DNA of 64,000 nucleotides, taken from Bacillota bacterium (GTDB lineage: Bacteria > Bacillota > Clostridia > Christensenellales > CAG-138). The stretch is taken from the NCBI GenBank assembly GCA_023400985.1, contig JAEXEN010000034.1, positions 1 to 64,000 on the forward strand, in the 5' to 3' direction. Of the stretch, positions 26,201 through 34,839 are shown one piece after another. Position 1 is the stretch's first letter; each line of letters opens with the position of its first letter. Position numbers and translations under genes: made by a program. The notes below the pieces were generated by a model. The model was not told where the DNA came from. It ran no database searches and saw only the letters and a list, made by a program, of their open reading frames with translations.

Positions 26201-26634
26201 AATTCAAAACTTCGGATGCGTTTGAAAAGCAGCTTTTCAAGGAATTCCGCCTCAAGGGACTCACGCTCAACGATCCGGAGATCGTGGAGGCGGTAAAGGG
26301 GAGCGACGAGGGCTACGAGGTCATTTCCGCAAAAAGAAGCCCTTACCTGGTGGATAATTCTGTGATCGATGCGGTTCTTTCCTATGCGGGCGAAAAAGCG
26401 CGCGATACGCTCCGGCTTATCCTCGACGGGCAGGCCGAGCCGCTGCCCTACCGCTACAAGAGCGGGGGGTTAAGCGCCTGCACCTACTGCGATTATAAGA
26501 GCGTATGCCGGTTCGACGTGCGCCTGCAAGGCTGCGCGTTTAGAAACCTCAAGGGGTTAAGCCGCGAGGAATTCATGCTGCGGACGGGAGGTGGCTCAGA
26601 CGGCAAAGGCAAAATGGACAAAGGAGCAAACTGA
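23296..26634 (+). CDS. addB: ATP-dependent helicase/deoxyribonuclease subunit B
   Basis: A 1112-residue AddB. The N-terminal helicase-like part starts with the Walker A motif AGRAGAGKSRYL. The C-terminal PD-(D/E)XK nuclease has VIDYKSGDK and a downstream Gln-containing LKLQLPLYARA. Four cysteines expected for the 4Fe-4S cluster are present: one in FNACPFKHFAKYG (about residue 754) and three in CTYCDYKSVC (about 1062-1071). With AddA it resects double-strand breaks for recombination. Length matches clostridial AddB. Confidence 0.96.
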   Translation: MERITFVAGRAGAGKSRYLRERMRELLDKKERVLVIVPEQFTFETERELTEAFSGGLYNVSVFSFTTLARRVLKKSGERNVFLSPEGMRMVIKKSVSECEKKLVAFSGVAERPGFSEIAASLFSMFKRFEIAPDALLSAAEKLPEDMLLKRKLLDLGLLYDHTEAYLSGRYLDSEDALNALLRLLPESFITDRHVFIDGFDLLTEQIYRIIAALMRHAKSVSVSFRADFSPRCRDEVVFKVERRAYTRLFEEAKALSLTPKLIRLPIEGEAERAVLPALRHLEKEGFAYPFAAYGGEPEGISLFAASDRTAEAHALADRISFAARRGIRYRDMAVVCTDMGAYLPIVSRVLHARGIPFFTDYKHPLSGYPAPRLLVYALRAATLDFSAADMAELAKTGLCGITPDEVEIFENYVIASGIRGKAFLEPFKRSEVPREAETARAALIGPLLVLRDRLRQGKTAALKTETVAEYMETLGVFEKQTELSEKLREEDRLELAAENAQVYNHIMEILSQLHAVMGDTVLTNNRFLAILSEGFDAATVGGIPATADQVLFGSVGRTRARSVRALFVIGANEGAFPLLSPDEALIDDRELGVLGDLGVTPWDSSLGRAAVALADVYSAVSKPTEELSISYPMTVDGTAQTACALVDRVQAIFPTLTVGTDVNAAFSPVSPEGAFLSLTQMLRNYADTGAIDPALAPLYAWFHKSETFKERLKGVEEALFFNNSPEPFGRELALALYGNEAAGSATRFEEFNACPFKHFAKYGLRIMPRKEFKERSLEEGVFLHEAISKYIDALTERYQDLSAVTRELCEALVDEFLPPLIASHNNGVFLDTRRGMLRCNELVREVKATAWAATRQLSLGAFKVVSTELAFGLKDATLPPIVVELNDKTRFRITGKIDRLDAYESGGKTYFRVIDYKSGDKRFDFSELYYGLKLQLPLYARAALAAKDAARAAGFYYLHIQEPVLSDEFKTSDAFEKQLFKEFRLKGLTLNDPEIVEAVKGSDEGYEVISAKRSPYLVDNSVIDAVLSYAGEKARDTLRLILDGQAEPLPYRYKSGGLSACTYCDYKSVCRFDVRLQGCAFRNLKGLSREEFMLRTGGGSDGKGKMDKGAN

Positions 26635-29600
26635 GGCCATCGAGCGGAAAGGGAATCTTCTCGTGGCCGCGGCCGCCGGAAGCGGCAAGACCGCCGTGCT
26701 CACCGAGCGCATCGCGCGGCTCATTTACGAAGGCGCGGATGTAAATGAATTTTTGGTGGTCACCTTCACGCGCGCCGCGGCGGGCGAAATGAAGAAGCGC
26801 ATCGCAAAGCGCCTGGCGGAGGCCGCGGCGGAAGCGGATGGGGAGCTTGCCGCTCGCCTTTACCATGCAGCCGTGGGCGTGGGGCAGGCGAATATTTCCA
26901 CCATACATTCATTTTGCACGCAGGTTTTGCGCCGCCATTTCCACATGGCGGGCATCGATCCGAACTTTCGCGTAGCTGACGACGCGGATATCGCGCTCAT
27001 GCGCGAGGACGCGCTCGACGAGCTGACGGAGGAATTTCTCGAAACGGAGGAAGACGCCTTCAAGCGGCTCTGCGAGATGTTCGGCTCGCAAGGTGAAATG
27101 CGCGAGGCCGTTTTAAAAATACATACCTTCATGTACGCCAAGCCCGATCCTTTCGCGTGGCTCAGTAACGCCGCCGGGTTTTACCGCACGCCCGAGGAGG
27201 ATATCCTTTCCCTGCCGCACGCGAAGCTCCTTTTAAAAAGCTCCCGCCGCGCGCTTGCGAGGGAGATCGGGCGTTATTCGCGCGCGAGGGATCTCGCCGC
27301 GGATGAGGACCCAAAGGCGGCGGCCACGATGGACTCTGAGCTTTTATCGCTTCGTGCCGTGCTTTTATGCGAGGACATTTTAAGCTATCATACCGCGCTT
27401 TCGTGTGTGGAGTTTGCTGCGCTCAGATGGACGAAAGGCACGCCCGACGAGATCAAAAACCCCGCGAAGGCAGCCCGTGACGCGTGCAAAAAGGTATATA
27501 ATAAGCAGCTAACAGAATGCGCCGTTGACGTAAAAAAAGAGGCCGAGCGTATGGCGTATACCGCCGAGCGGCTCGATACGCTCATAGAATTCCTCCGCGC
27601 GTTTTCGAAGCGCCTCGACGAGAAAAAGGCCGAAGCGCGCGCGGTCGATTACGGCGACCTCGAGCATCTTACGCTGAAGCTTCTCGAAAACGAGAGCATC
27701 GCCGCGGAGTACCGCGAGAAATTCCGCTACATCTTTGTGGATGAATATCAGGATTCCAACGCCGTGCAGGAAAGCATCTTAAAGAAGCTCTGCCGGAAGG
27801 ACAACCTCTTCTTTGTGGGCGACGTGAAGCAGAGCATCTACCGCTTCCGCCTTGCGGACCCCAAGCTTTTTCTCGAAAAGTACGCCGAATACGGCGCGGA
27901 GCGCGGCGGGACGCTCGTGGACCTCAACGCCAATTTTCGAAGCGCAAAAAACGTGGTGGATACCGTGAACGCCGTGTTTTCTCGCGTTATGAGCAAGGAG
28001 GGCGCGGAGATAGAATACGGCAGCCGCGCGGCGCTCCTGCACGGGCGCGGCGACGATCTGGTTGGCAGCGCCGAGCTATGCCTCGTGGAAAAATCGAGAC
28101 CGGATACCGCCTTGTTTATGGAAGGTGAAATCGATGCGGATGACTTTGATGCGGAAGACGCGACGCTTGAACAAGATGATGCGGACGAGCTTTCCGATAT
28201 GGAGGACGCCGAGGCGGAAGCGCGCGTGGCCGCGGGACGCATTCATGCGCTCATGGCGTCTATGCGTATGAAGGACGTTAAAACGGGCGAGCTTCGCGCG
28301 CTGAAATACGGCGATATCGCGGTGCTGCATCCAAAGCCCAAAAGGACTGCGGCGGCGTGGGTGGAGACTTTGAGCGCGTGCGGCGTACCCGCTTACGCGC
28401 AGTTGAAGGGCGGCTACTTCGACGCGGTGGAGGTGCAGGTGTTTTTGGACCTTCTGCGCGTTCTTGATAACCGCAGGCAGGATATACCGCTCGCGGCGGT
28501 GCTGCGTTCCCCTATCGGCGGTTTTTCCACTTTGGAACTCATAGAGCTCCGCGCGGAGCATAAAACGGGGCTTTTGTTTGACGCGCTTTCGGATGTGCTC
28601 GCGTACGATACGCCGCTCGCACGAAAATCGCGTACATTCCTTGAAAAGATAGCTCGCTGGCATGAGGACGCCGCGCTCTGCGGGCTCGAGGAGCTTTTGG
28701 GAAGGCTCTTAGAGGACACAGGCTATTACGATTTTTCCGCCGCGCTTCCGGGCGGGCAGACGCGCAAGAAAAACCTCGATGCGCTGTTTTCCATGGCGCG
28801 CGCCTACGAGAACAATGGTGCGCGCGGTCTTTCCGGCTTTTTAAGGTTCATGGACAGGATTAAAAATACCGATTCCATGGGCGAGGCGCAAACGGCGGGC
28901 GCGGATGTGGTGCGCGTGATGAGCATTCACGCCGCGAAGGGGCTGGAATTCCCGGTCGTGATCCTCGCAGGGATGAGCGGGCGCTTCAACGAACGCGACG
29001 CGAACAGCCATCTTATTTTAGATGCGGAACTCGGCATAGGCATACGCCCCGTCATGCGCGGCGTGCGCGCGCAGACGCTTCTTTTTAAGGCCGTGCGCGA
29101 AAACCGCAAATTTTTGGATACCGCCGAGCAGATGCGCCTGCTCTATGTGGGCATGACCCGCGCACGCGACGCGCTACTTATGCTCGCGGCCGTGCAGAAT
29201 ACGCAAAAGGAAATAGAAAAAGCGCTCGTTCCGCTCACGCCGCTTCACGTAGCAGACAAAAAGCGGTTTTTAGACTGGACGCTCGCCGCGCTCATGGATA
29301 CCCCTTGCGCCAACACGATACGGAAAAACCTCGGCCTAAACACGATCGAAGGATGGGCGTTCTGCTCGATCGCGCTTGCGTGGCCCGACGGCGGCCTAAA
29401 CTCGTTGAACGCCGTGGACGAGGGGGCATTCCGCGCGTTTTTGAAGAGGGCGCAAAATACGGATACTTCCATGCTCGAAAAGCCGTTTTCATGGGAATAC
29501 GCGTATAAGGACGCCGTGACGCTTCCTTCCAAGGTGAGCGTTACCACACTTTCGCAAACCTTGTCTGCGCTTCGCGAGGCGCCGGACTTTTATAAGCCGC

Positions 29601-30118
29601 AAAAGCCCACGCCCGCCGAGCGCGGCACGGCCACCCATCTTTTGATGGAGCACCTGAGCTTAAAAGAGCATACGCCGGAAACGGTAGAGGAGGAACTCGA
29701 CGCGCTCATACGGCGCGGCGTGCTTACGCGCGAGGAAGCGGCGGTCGTAAGTACAACGCAGGTCGCGGACTTTTTTTCCTCCCCGCTCGGGAAGCGGCTT
29801 TTAAGGGCGGAGACGGCCGAGCGCGAGCTCGAGTTCAACTGCCGCATACCCGCCTCGGAGCTTATGGACGTGAATAGCGGCGAGCCTGTCCTTTTGCAGG
29901 GCGTCATCGACTGCTGTTTTTTGGAGGATGACGCATGGGTGCTTATCGACTATAAGACCGACTATATAGCGCCGAACACGCCGCTTTCTGAAGCCGCGCA
30001 AAAACACGCGCGTCAGATAGCTCTGTACGCGCGTGCGCTGAATATCCTTACCAAGAAACCCGTAAAGGAATATTATGTGCATTTTTTGAGAACGGGGAAG
30101 AGTGTGCGGATAACGTAG
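26591..30118 (+). CDS. addA: ATP-dependent helicase/nuclease subunit A
   Basis: A 1175-residue UvrD-type helicase with a C-terminal nuclease domain. Walker A is AAAGSGKTAVLTERI near residue 27, Walker B is FVDEYQDSNAVQ near 383, motif III region is FFVGDVKQSIYRFR, motif VI is RLLYVGMTRARDAL, and the nuclease motif is VLIDYKTDYI near 1119. The start is GTG, 44 bp inside addB, with GGGAG immediately upstream; no better in-frame start exists. A characteristic acidic insertion (residues about 510-545) separates helicase blocks. Confidence 0.96.
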   Translation: MAQTAKAKWTKEQTEAIERKGNLLVAAAAGSGKTAVLTERIARLIYEGADVNEFLVVTFTRAAAGEMKKRIAKRLAEAAAEADGELAARLYHAAVGVGQANISTIHSFCTQVLRRHFHMAGIDPNFRVADDADIALMREDALDELTEEFLETEEDAFKRLCEMFGSQGEMREAVLKIHTFMYAKPDPFAWLSNAAGFYRTPEEDILSLPHAKLLLKSSRRALAREIGRYSRARDLAADEDPKAAATMDSELLSLRAVLLCEDILSYHTALSCVEFAALRWTKGTPDEIKNPAKAARDACKKVYNKQLTECAVDVKKEAERMAYTAERLDTLIEFLRAFSKRLDEKKAEARAVDYGDLEHLTLKLLENESIAAEYREKFRYIFVDEYQDSNAVQESILKKLCRKDNLFFVGDVKQSIYRFRLADPKLFLEKYAEYGAERGGTLVDLNANFRSAKNVVDTVNAVFSRVMSKEGAEIEYGSRAALLHGRGDDLVGSAELCLVEKSRPDTALFMEGEIDADDFDAEDATLEQDDADELSDMEDAEAEARVAAGRIHALMASMRMKDVKTGELRALKYGDIAVLHPKPKRTAAAWVETLSACGVPAYAQLKGGYFDAVEVQVFLDLLRVLDNRRQDIPLAAVLRSPIGGFSTLELIELRAEHKTGLLFDALSDVLAYDTPLARKSRTFLEKIARWHEDAALCGLEELLGRLLEDTGYYDFSAALPGGQTRKKNLDALFSMARAYENNGARGLSGFLRFMDRIKNTDSMGEAQTAGADVVRVMSIHAAKGLEFPVVILAGMSGRFNERDANSHLILDAELGIGIRPVMRGVRAQTLLFKAVRENRKFLDTAEQMRLLYVGMTRARDALLMLAAVQNTQKEIEKALVPLTPLHVADKKRFLDWTLAALMDTPCANTIRKNLGLNTIEGWAFCSIALAWPDGGLNSLNAVDEGAFRAFLKRAQNTDTSMLEKPFSWEYAYKDAVTLPSKVSVTTLSQTLSALREAPDFYKPQKPTPAERGTATHLLMEHLSLKEHTPETVEEELDALIRRGVLTREEAAVVSTTQVADFFSSPLGKRLLRAETAERELEFNCRIPASELMDVNSGEPVLLQGVIDCCFLEDDAWVLIDYKTDYIAPNTPLSEAAQKHARQIALYARALNILTKKPVKEYYVHFLRTGKSVRIT

Positions 30119-30169
30119 GGCGGAATGCTTACATCCCGCCGCGTAACGTTACCACGGCAGAAACACGCT

Positions 30170-30189
30170 GCGGCATGTGGGCATGCCGC
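30170..30189. other. Hairpin between convergent addA and symporter genes
   Basis: GCGGCATG pairs with CATGCCGC around a 4-nt loop, next to a second weak stem (GGCGG...CCGCC) at 30120-30141. No T-tract follows, so its role as terminator for addA is uncertain. Confidence 0.45.
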
Positions 30190-30229
30190 CTTACGAGGTC
30201 CCCCAAAACCGCAAGGATTCAACTTAGCC

Positions 30230-31498
30230 TTACATAAAAGCGGTAGGCGCCGTCTCTTTTCCCATCCAATCTTTTCCGTCTACCATGCGGGCGGCGAGGA
30301 GCGAGGAGCTTGTGTTGCCAACGGCGTTGAGCATGGTCGCGGGCGGGTCGATGATGGTGGCAATGATCGTCAAAATGGGCAGCGCCGCCACGGGGAAGCC
30401 CATCATGGTGAGGATCATCATCTCGGAAATGGTGCCGCCGCCGATGGGCACGGCCGTCACGAGAAGTGTAGCCACGAGGGAAACGAGAAGCACTTTTATA
30501 ATGCTGTCAAACGAGCTCATATCCATGCCGAAAAGATAGGCGAGGAACAGCACCTTAAATACGGAGCCGATGATGGAGCCGTCCTTGTGCAAATTGGTGC
30601 CGAGCGGGATAATGGTTTCGGCGATATCGTCCGAAACGCCCATCTTCTTGGCGGAGGTGATGTTCACGGGGATGGCGGCAGCGCTCGAACAGGTGGCGAG
30701 CGCCGTCACGGCGGTGGGCAGCACGTTTTTCCAGAAGGCCGTAAAGCCGCGCCTGCCGCCCGCGATGAGCGCATAAAGGGAATAGACGACGAAGAAGAAC
30801 AGAAGCGATACCAAAAGGTACATCCCGAACGTCTTTGCGTAGCCGAGCGCGATTTCCCCGCCAAAGGTGCCCACGAGCGCCGCCATATAACACCCAAGAC
30901 CGATGGGGGCGTAGTACATGGTGAACTTGATGAATTTGAAGATGACCTCGCTGAGCGAATCCAAAAGATTTACGACCGGCACGGCCTTTTCGCCCGCCGC
31001 GTTGGCGGCAAGCCCGAACAGGATGGCAAACACGATGAGCGCTAAAAGGTTAGACCGCGTGAGAAGCGCCGAGAAGTCGCCCACGGTGATGGCGGATACC
31101 GTTCGTTCGAGGATCGTGATATCCTCCGCTTCTTCCTGAGCGGCGTCCGTCGAAAGCTCGCTCTTGATGCGCTCGCCGTCCGCCGTCTCCACGAGCTTGA
31201 CGGGCGTGGTCGCCGCGACGCCCACGAGCACGGCCACAAGGGAAGTGGCGATGATGACGGCCGCGATGGAGGTCATGATCTTCCCGAGCCTTTTCGGCTT
31301 CTGCATCTTGGCGATGGCGAGGGAGATGGTAACAAAAATAAGCGGTACGATGATGACGAGCATCAAATTCAAAAACAAGGTCCCGAAAGGGTTGAGCACC
31401 TTGGCGCCTTCCCCCCAGACTGCGCCTACGATCGCGCCTAAGATGACCGCGCCCAAAAGAATAAGGGTGGAGCGATAATTTTTCCAAAATGTCTTCAT
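30230..31498 (-). CDS. Dicarboxylate/amino acid:cation symporter (DAACS family)
   Basis: A 422-residue GltP/DctA-type secondary transporter with eight TM helices and two re-entrant loops. The serine-rich re-entrant loop is ATCSSAAAIPVN near residue 275, and the TM7/HP2 motif region is ETIIPLGTNLHKDGSI, where GltP-type proteins read PLGATINMDG. These transporters import C4-dicarboxylates, glutamate/aspartate or, in the case of enterobacterial DctA, orotate. The start follows AGGAGGGACGAACATC. It lies next to the leftward pyrD operon, separated by a repeat block, and a GTATAC element sits 78 bp before its start. Confidence 0.92.
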   Translation of the reverse strand: MKTFWKNYRSTLILLGAVILGAIVGAVWGEGAKVLNPFGTLFLNLMLVIIVPLIFVTISLAIAKMQKPKRLGKIMTSIAAVIIATSLVAVLVGVAATTPVKLVETADGERIKSELSTDAAQEEAEDITILERTVSAITVGDFSALLTRSNLLALIVFAILFGLAANAAGEKAVPVVNLLDSLSEVIFKFIKFTMYYAPIGLGCYMAALVGTFGGEIALGYAKTFGMYLLVSLLFFFVVYSLYALIAGGRRGFTAFWKNVLPTAVTALATCSSAAAIPVNITSAKKMGVSDDIAETIIPLGTNLHKDGSIIGSVFKVLFLAYLFGMDMSSFDSIIKVLLVSLVATLLVTAVPIGGGTISEMMILTMMGFPVAALPILTIIATIIDPPATMLNAVGNTSSSLLAARMVDGKDWMGKETAPTAFM

Positions 31499-32108
31499 GA
31501 TGTTCGTCCCTCCTGATCATCGGGTATCCGAAATGGCGGTGAAGGCAAAAGGTTCCACTCCCTCACCATAAAACAGTATACAACCGACGATTTGCGTTTT
31601 ATCTGGAAAAATGAACGAAGAATGTTGCAAAAATGAGCGATAAATACTATCGTTGCAGATTGAATCCCCGGGATTGTCAGGGGGCACATACGCGGTTCGC
31701 AATAGTCGTCTTCCTCCTTAGGTCGCAATACTCCTTTGCTTACAGGGCTTCCGCCTCGCTTTATCCGCCACAGGCGGCGCTTCGGCTTCGCTCCCTTTGA
31801 CTTTCTTCCGGCTTCGGCGGCATGTACGCGTCCGGCGAAGCCGGAGCGTTACGGGCCTCGCGTGCCGAAACGGATGAAAGCCGCAGGCTTTCGTTCCTTT
31901 CACGCTTTACCGCCGCAACCTTAATTGTCGCCGCAGGCGACATCAGTAGTACCCGAAGGGTGGAAATGCAAAGCATTTTAGATAAAGCATGCAACCTCAA
32001 AGAAGTGCCGAAGGGCACTTCTTTGATTTAAGTCGAAGCCCCGGAATGCTCCGGGGCTTCGACTGCCTTAGGGGGATCGAGATGTCCTGGGGGGAGGACA
32101 GAAGTAAT
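31499..32108 (-). repeat. Dispersed palindrome-rich repeat, copy C, with symporter promoter region
   Basis: A 610-bp gene-free stretch. 31985 to 31730 (minus strand) repeats the palindrome chain of copy B: CACCCTTCGGGTACTACTG, GTCGCCTGCGGCGAC, GAAAGCCTGCGGCTTTC, CATCCGTTTCGGC, CCGGCTTCGCCGG. The hairpin sequences differ from copy B but stay self-complementary. The part 31500-31730 is the upstream region of the symporter gene, with AGTATACAA at 31575-31583. Two terminator-type hairpins lie at 31998-32063. Confidence 0.7.
31998..32063. terminator. Two consecutive hairpins downstream of pyrD
   Basis: First hairpin: CAAAGAAGTGCC and GGCACTTCTTTG (12 bp, 4-nt loop). Second: GTCGAAGCCCCGGA and TCCGGGGCTTCGAC (14 bp, ATGC loop). 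They lie 46 bp beyond the pyrD stop and likely end the liv-pyr transcript; T-runs are short. Confidence 0.65.
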
Positions 32109-33029
32109 TTATTTTACTTGCAGCGCCTTTCCTCTGATCTGTGCGAGCGAGGTACAGCCGTGTTCCGACAGGTAATTATCTACTCCCTCTACGATTTCCT
32201 TCATCAGCACCGGGTTCACAAAATTGCTGCATCCCACCTGCACCGCATGCGCACCCGCAAGAATGTATTCTACGGCATCTTCCCAGCAGCTTACGCCGCC
32301 GGAGGCGATCACGGGCACATGAAGTTCGGAACAGACGCGGTAAACCAGATACATCGTTTGGGATTTTATCGCGGGGCCCGACATTCCCCCGGAAATATTG
32401 CCGAGCGCCGGTTTTTGCGTGCGGATATCGATGAGCATGGCGCGATAGGTGTTGGCGACCACGATCGCGTCCGCCCCCGCATCCTGCGCGGCGTACGCGG
32501 TGGAAAGGATGTCCGTTACGTTGGGCGACAGCTTTACAAAGACCGGCAGATCTGTTTTTTGCTTCGCCTCGCGCACAATACCGCTAAGTAAGCCGGCATC
32601 CGCCGAAAACGGAAGCCCCGTGCCGACGTTTGGGCATGAAAGGTTCAACTCCAGCGCCGAAAAAACGGTATGCCCGTTTAGCATGGAAATCGATTCGCCA
32701 TACTCGCCGGCATGGCTTGCGGCGATGCTCAAAACCACCGGCGCCTCGGCGCGTGCGTATTTTTTGGCGTCCTCGCGCAAAAAACGCTCCATTCCCGGAG
32801 AGGGGATGCCCACCGAATTGATCATGCCGCCCGGAAGTTCTACGATGCGCGGCACGGGGTTGCCCGAACGAGCCTTGTGATGCACGCTTTTTATCACCAC
32901 CGCGCCAAGTTCGCCCGAAGGGCAGGAGTAGGGGTTATTTTCGTCAAATTCGTAGGTTCCGGAAGCCGGCATAATGGGGTTGCGCATAGAAAGGGAACCG
33001 ATGTGAACGGACAGATCGTTTTTATACAT
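32109..33029 (-). CDS. pyrD: Dihydroorotate dehydrogenase, class 1B catalytic subunit
   Basis: A 306-residue FMN enzyme interconverting dihydroorotate and orotate, working with PyrK to exchange electrons with NAD. Motifs: NPIMPASGTYEF at the N-terminus, the class 1 loop LNLSCPNVGTG with the catalytic Cys near 131, FVKLSPNVTDI (FMN Lys), and VPVIASGGVSCWEDA for FMN phosphate. The start overlaps pyrK by 8 bp. The operon carries a Liv importer and GntR regulator but no pyrE or pyrF, which is unusual for a purely biosynthetic gene. Confidence 0.94.
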   Translation of the reverse strand: MYKNDLSVHIGSLSMRNPIMPASGTYEFDENNPYSCPSGELGAVVIKSVHHKARSGNPVPRIVELPGGMINSVGIPSPGMERFLREDAKKYARAEAPVVLSIAASHAGEYGESISMLNGHTVFSALELNLSCPNVGTGLPFSADAGLLSGIVREAKQKTDLPVFVKLSPNVTDILSTAYAAQDAGADAIVVANTYRAMLIDIRTQKPALGNISGGMSGPAIKSQTMYLVYRVCSELHVPVIASGGVSCWEDAVEYILAGAHAVQVGCSNFVNPVLMKEIVEGVDNYLSEHGCTSLAQIRGKALQVK

Positions 33030-33798
33030 CTTCGGCCACCAACCTTTTTATGGCGAAAACGGGGCCGTCTTTGCAGACATAGCCGTTTTTCTTCTCGCCG
33101 CTTTCTTCCCGCAGCTTGCAGGCGCAGCTTTTGCAAGCGCCCATGCCGCAGGCCATGCGCTCTTCTACCGAGACATAGGCTTCAAAGCCGTGCGCATCGG
33201 CAAGCGCGTCCGTTTGACGCATCAGCCGCCGCGAACCGCACAGATAGGCCGCGTCAAACCGCAGGGAACGAAGGTCTTCTGCAAATAGGTCGGTAACCAG
33301 CTTATCGGGTCGCACCGTACAGGAAACGGGGATATTGAGCGCTTCGTAGATCGCCTTGTCGTACAGCTGATCGGGCGACGACGCGGAGAGGTAGGCATGC
33401 ACAAGGATACCGCGCTCCAAAGCGCGCTCCGCGAGAAGCCTTAAGGGCGCCATGCCGATGCCGCGCCCGATGAGCGCGATCCGCTTTGTTCCGTCTTTCA
33501 GGGGGAAGCCGTTGCCGAGCGGCCCGAGCAGGTTTACTTTATCGCCCTGCCTGAGGTCCGCCATGATGCGCGTGCCCTTCCCTACGACCTTATATAAAAG
33601 TACGATCTCCTGCTCTGCGCTGTCCGCGCTGTTGATGCTGAAAGGGCGCATCAGAAAAGGGTCGTGTCCCTCCCAGCATTTGAGCATTACAAACTGCCCG
33701 GGGGTTACCGTCGCGGCGACGTTTTCCGCATGCAGGCGCATACGGAAAACATCCTCCGCAACTTTTTGATTATCGAGGACAAAGCCTTGTTGCAGCAT
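33022..33798 (-). CDS. pyrK: Dihydroorotate dehydrogenase electron transfer subunit
   Basis: A 258-residue ferredoxin-reductase-like protein. FAD binding is indicated by FLMRPFSINSA, nucleotide binding by RIALIGRGIGMAPLRLLAE, and the 2Fe-2S cluster by CGMGACKSCACKL followed by a later Cys in GYVCKDGPVF. It passes electrons between PyrD FMN and NAD(H). The start at 33798 follows AAAGGACTTTTTGAA; upstream in-frame codons run into pyrB and are not protein-like. The gene lies 44 bp after pyrB and overlaps pyrD. Confidence 0.94.
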   Translation of the reverse strand: MLQQGFVLDNQKVAEDVFRMRLHAENVAATVTPGQFVMLKCWEGHDPFLMRPFSINSADSAEQEIVLLYKVVGKGTRIMADLRQGDKVNLLGPLGNGFPLKDGTKRIALIGRGIGMAPLRLLAERALERGILVHAYLSASSPDQLYDKAIYEALNIPVSCTVRPDKLVTDLFAEDLRSLRFDAAYLCGSRRLMRQTDALADAHGFEAYVSVEERMACGMGACKSCACKLREESGEKKNGYVCKDGPVFAIKRLVAEDV

Positions 33799-33842
33799 TT
33801 CAAAAAGTCCTTTACAACTGATATGGCGGCGTACGCTTTTAC

Positions 33843-34778
33843 TTACGCGCGGCCGGTAACGAGCCCTAAAAGCGCCATGCGCAGATACATGCCGTTGTGT
33901 GCCTGACGGAAGTACGCGGCGCCCTCGTAGCTGTCCACATCCGTTGCGATCTCGTCCACGCGCGGCAGGGGGTGCAAAATGGTGATATCTTTTTTTGCGC
34001 AGGTGAGAAGCTCGCGGTTGACGATGTAGGAGCCCTTGCATTTTTCGTATTCCGCCTCATCCTCGAAACGTTCACGCTGTACGCGCGTTACGTAGACGAT
34101 GTCGCTTTGCGAAAGCGCCGCGCGCACGTCGCCGGTTTCGGTGATGTCGGCACCGCGCGCCCTGAGATCCTCCGTGATCTCCGCGGGCATTTTAAGCGTG
34201 TCGGGGGAGGCAAAAATCATCTTGTTGCCGAGCTGCTGCATGAAATAACCCAAAGAATGTACCGTGCGGCCATACTTGAGATCCCCCAGGAACGTAACGG
34301 TCTGCCCGCCGATGTGCCCTTTTTCCTTGCGGATGGTGTATATGTCAAGAAGCGCCTGCGTGGGGTGCTGGCCCGCGCCGTCGCCGCCGTTAATGACCGG
34401 CGAAACGGCCATTTCCGCAGCGATCGCGGCCGAACCTTTCATCGGGTGACGCATGACGATAACGTCGACGTAACCGTCCACGGTGCGGATGGTGTCTTCC
34501 ATCGTTTCGCCCTTCGCCTGCGAAGATGCGCGGGCGTCCGCCATGGAAATATATTTTGCACCCGTGCGGTTGATGGCTGCTTCAAACGAAAGGCGGGTGC
34601 GCGTGCTGGGTTCAAAAAACAGCGTCGCCACGACCATACCTTCCAAATCGCGGATGACTTCGCCTTCCTTAGCACGCTTTTCATACTGCGCGGCGGTGTT
34701 CATAATGAGGTTGAGATCCTGGTTGGTAAACTGGTAGCCGCTTAGAATATCGCGGCCCTTGAAGCTAAGTTCGGGCAT
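33843..34778 (-). CDS. pyrB: Aspartate carbamoyltransferase catalytic chain, paralogue 1
   Basis: A 311-residue ATCase. All key sites are visible: carbamoyl-phosphate loop FFEPSTRTRLSF, the mobile loop ASSQAKGETM with Ser and Lys, IVMRHPMKG, GAGQHPTQALLD, DLKYGRTVHS and the aspartate loop ILHPLPRVDEI. So it should use aspartate, in either direction. Starts after AAGGAGGATCTATTC. No regulatory chain (PyrI) is seen. A second gene at 49015 is about 84% identical. Located between livF and pyrK in one operon. Confidence 0.95.
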   Translation of the reverse strand: MPELSFKGRDILSGYQFTNQDLNLIMNTAAQYEKRAKEGEVIRDLEGMVVATLFFEPSTRTRLSFEAAINRTGAKYISMADARASSQAKGETMEDTIRTVDGYVDVIVMRHPMKGSAAIAAEMAVSPVINGGDGAGQHPTQALLDIYTIRKEKGHIGGQTVTFLGDLKYGRTVHSLGYFMQQLGNKMIFASPDTLKMPAEITEDLRARGADITETGDVRAALSQSDIVYVTRVQRERFEDEAEYEKCKGSYIVNRELLTCAKKDITILHPLPRVDEIATDVDSYEGAAYFRQAHNGMYLRMALLGLVTGRA

Positions 34779-34839
34779 GAATAGATCCTCCTTAAGTTAG
34801 TTGTTTACGCGGTTCGCTTTATGGCAAAGCCGCGGTATA

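Noticed and set aside
30125..31045. Long open frame antisense to the symporter gene
   Set aside because: His/Gly/Arg-rich shadow frame of the real gene on the other strand, without family features.
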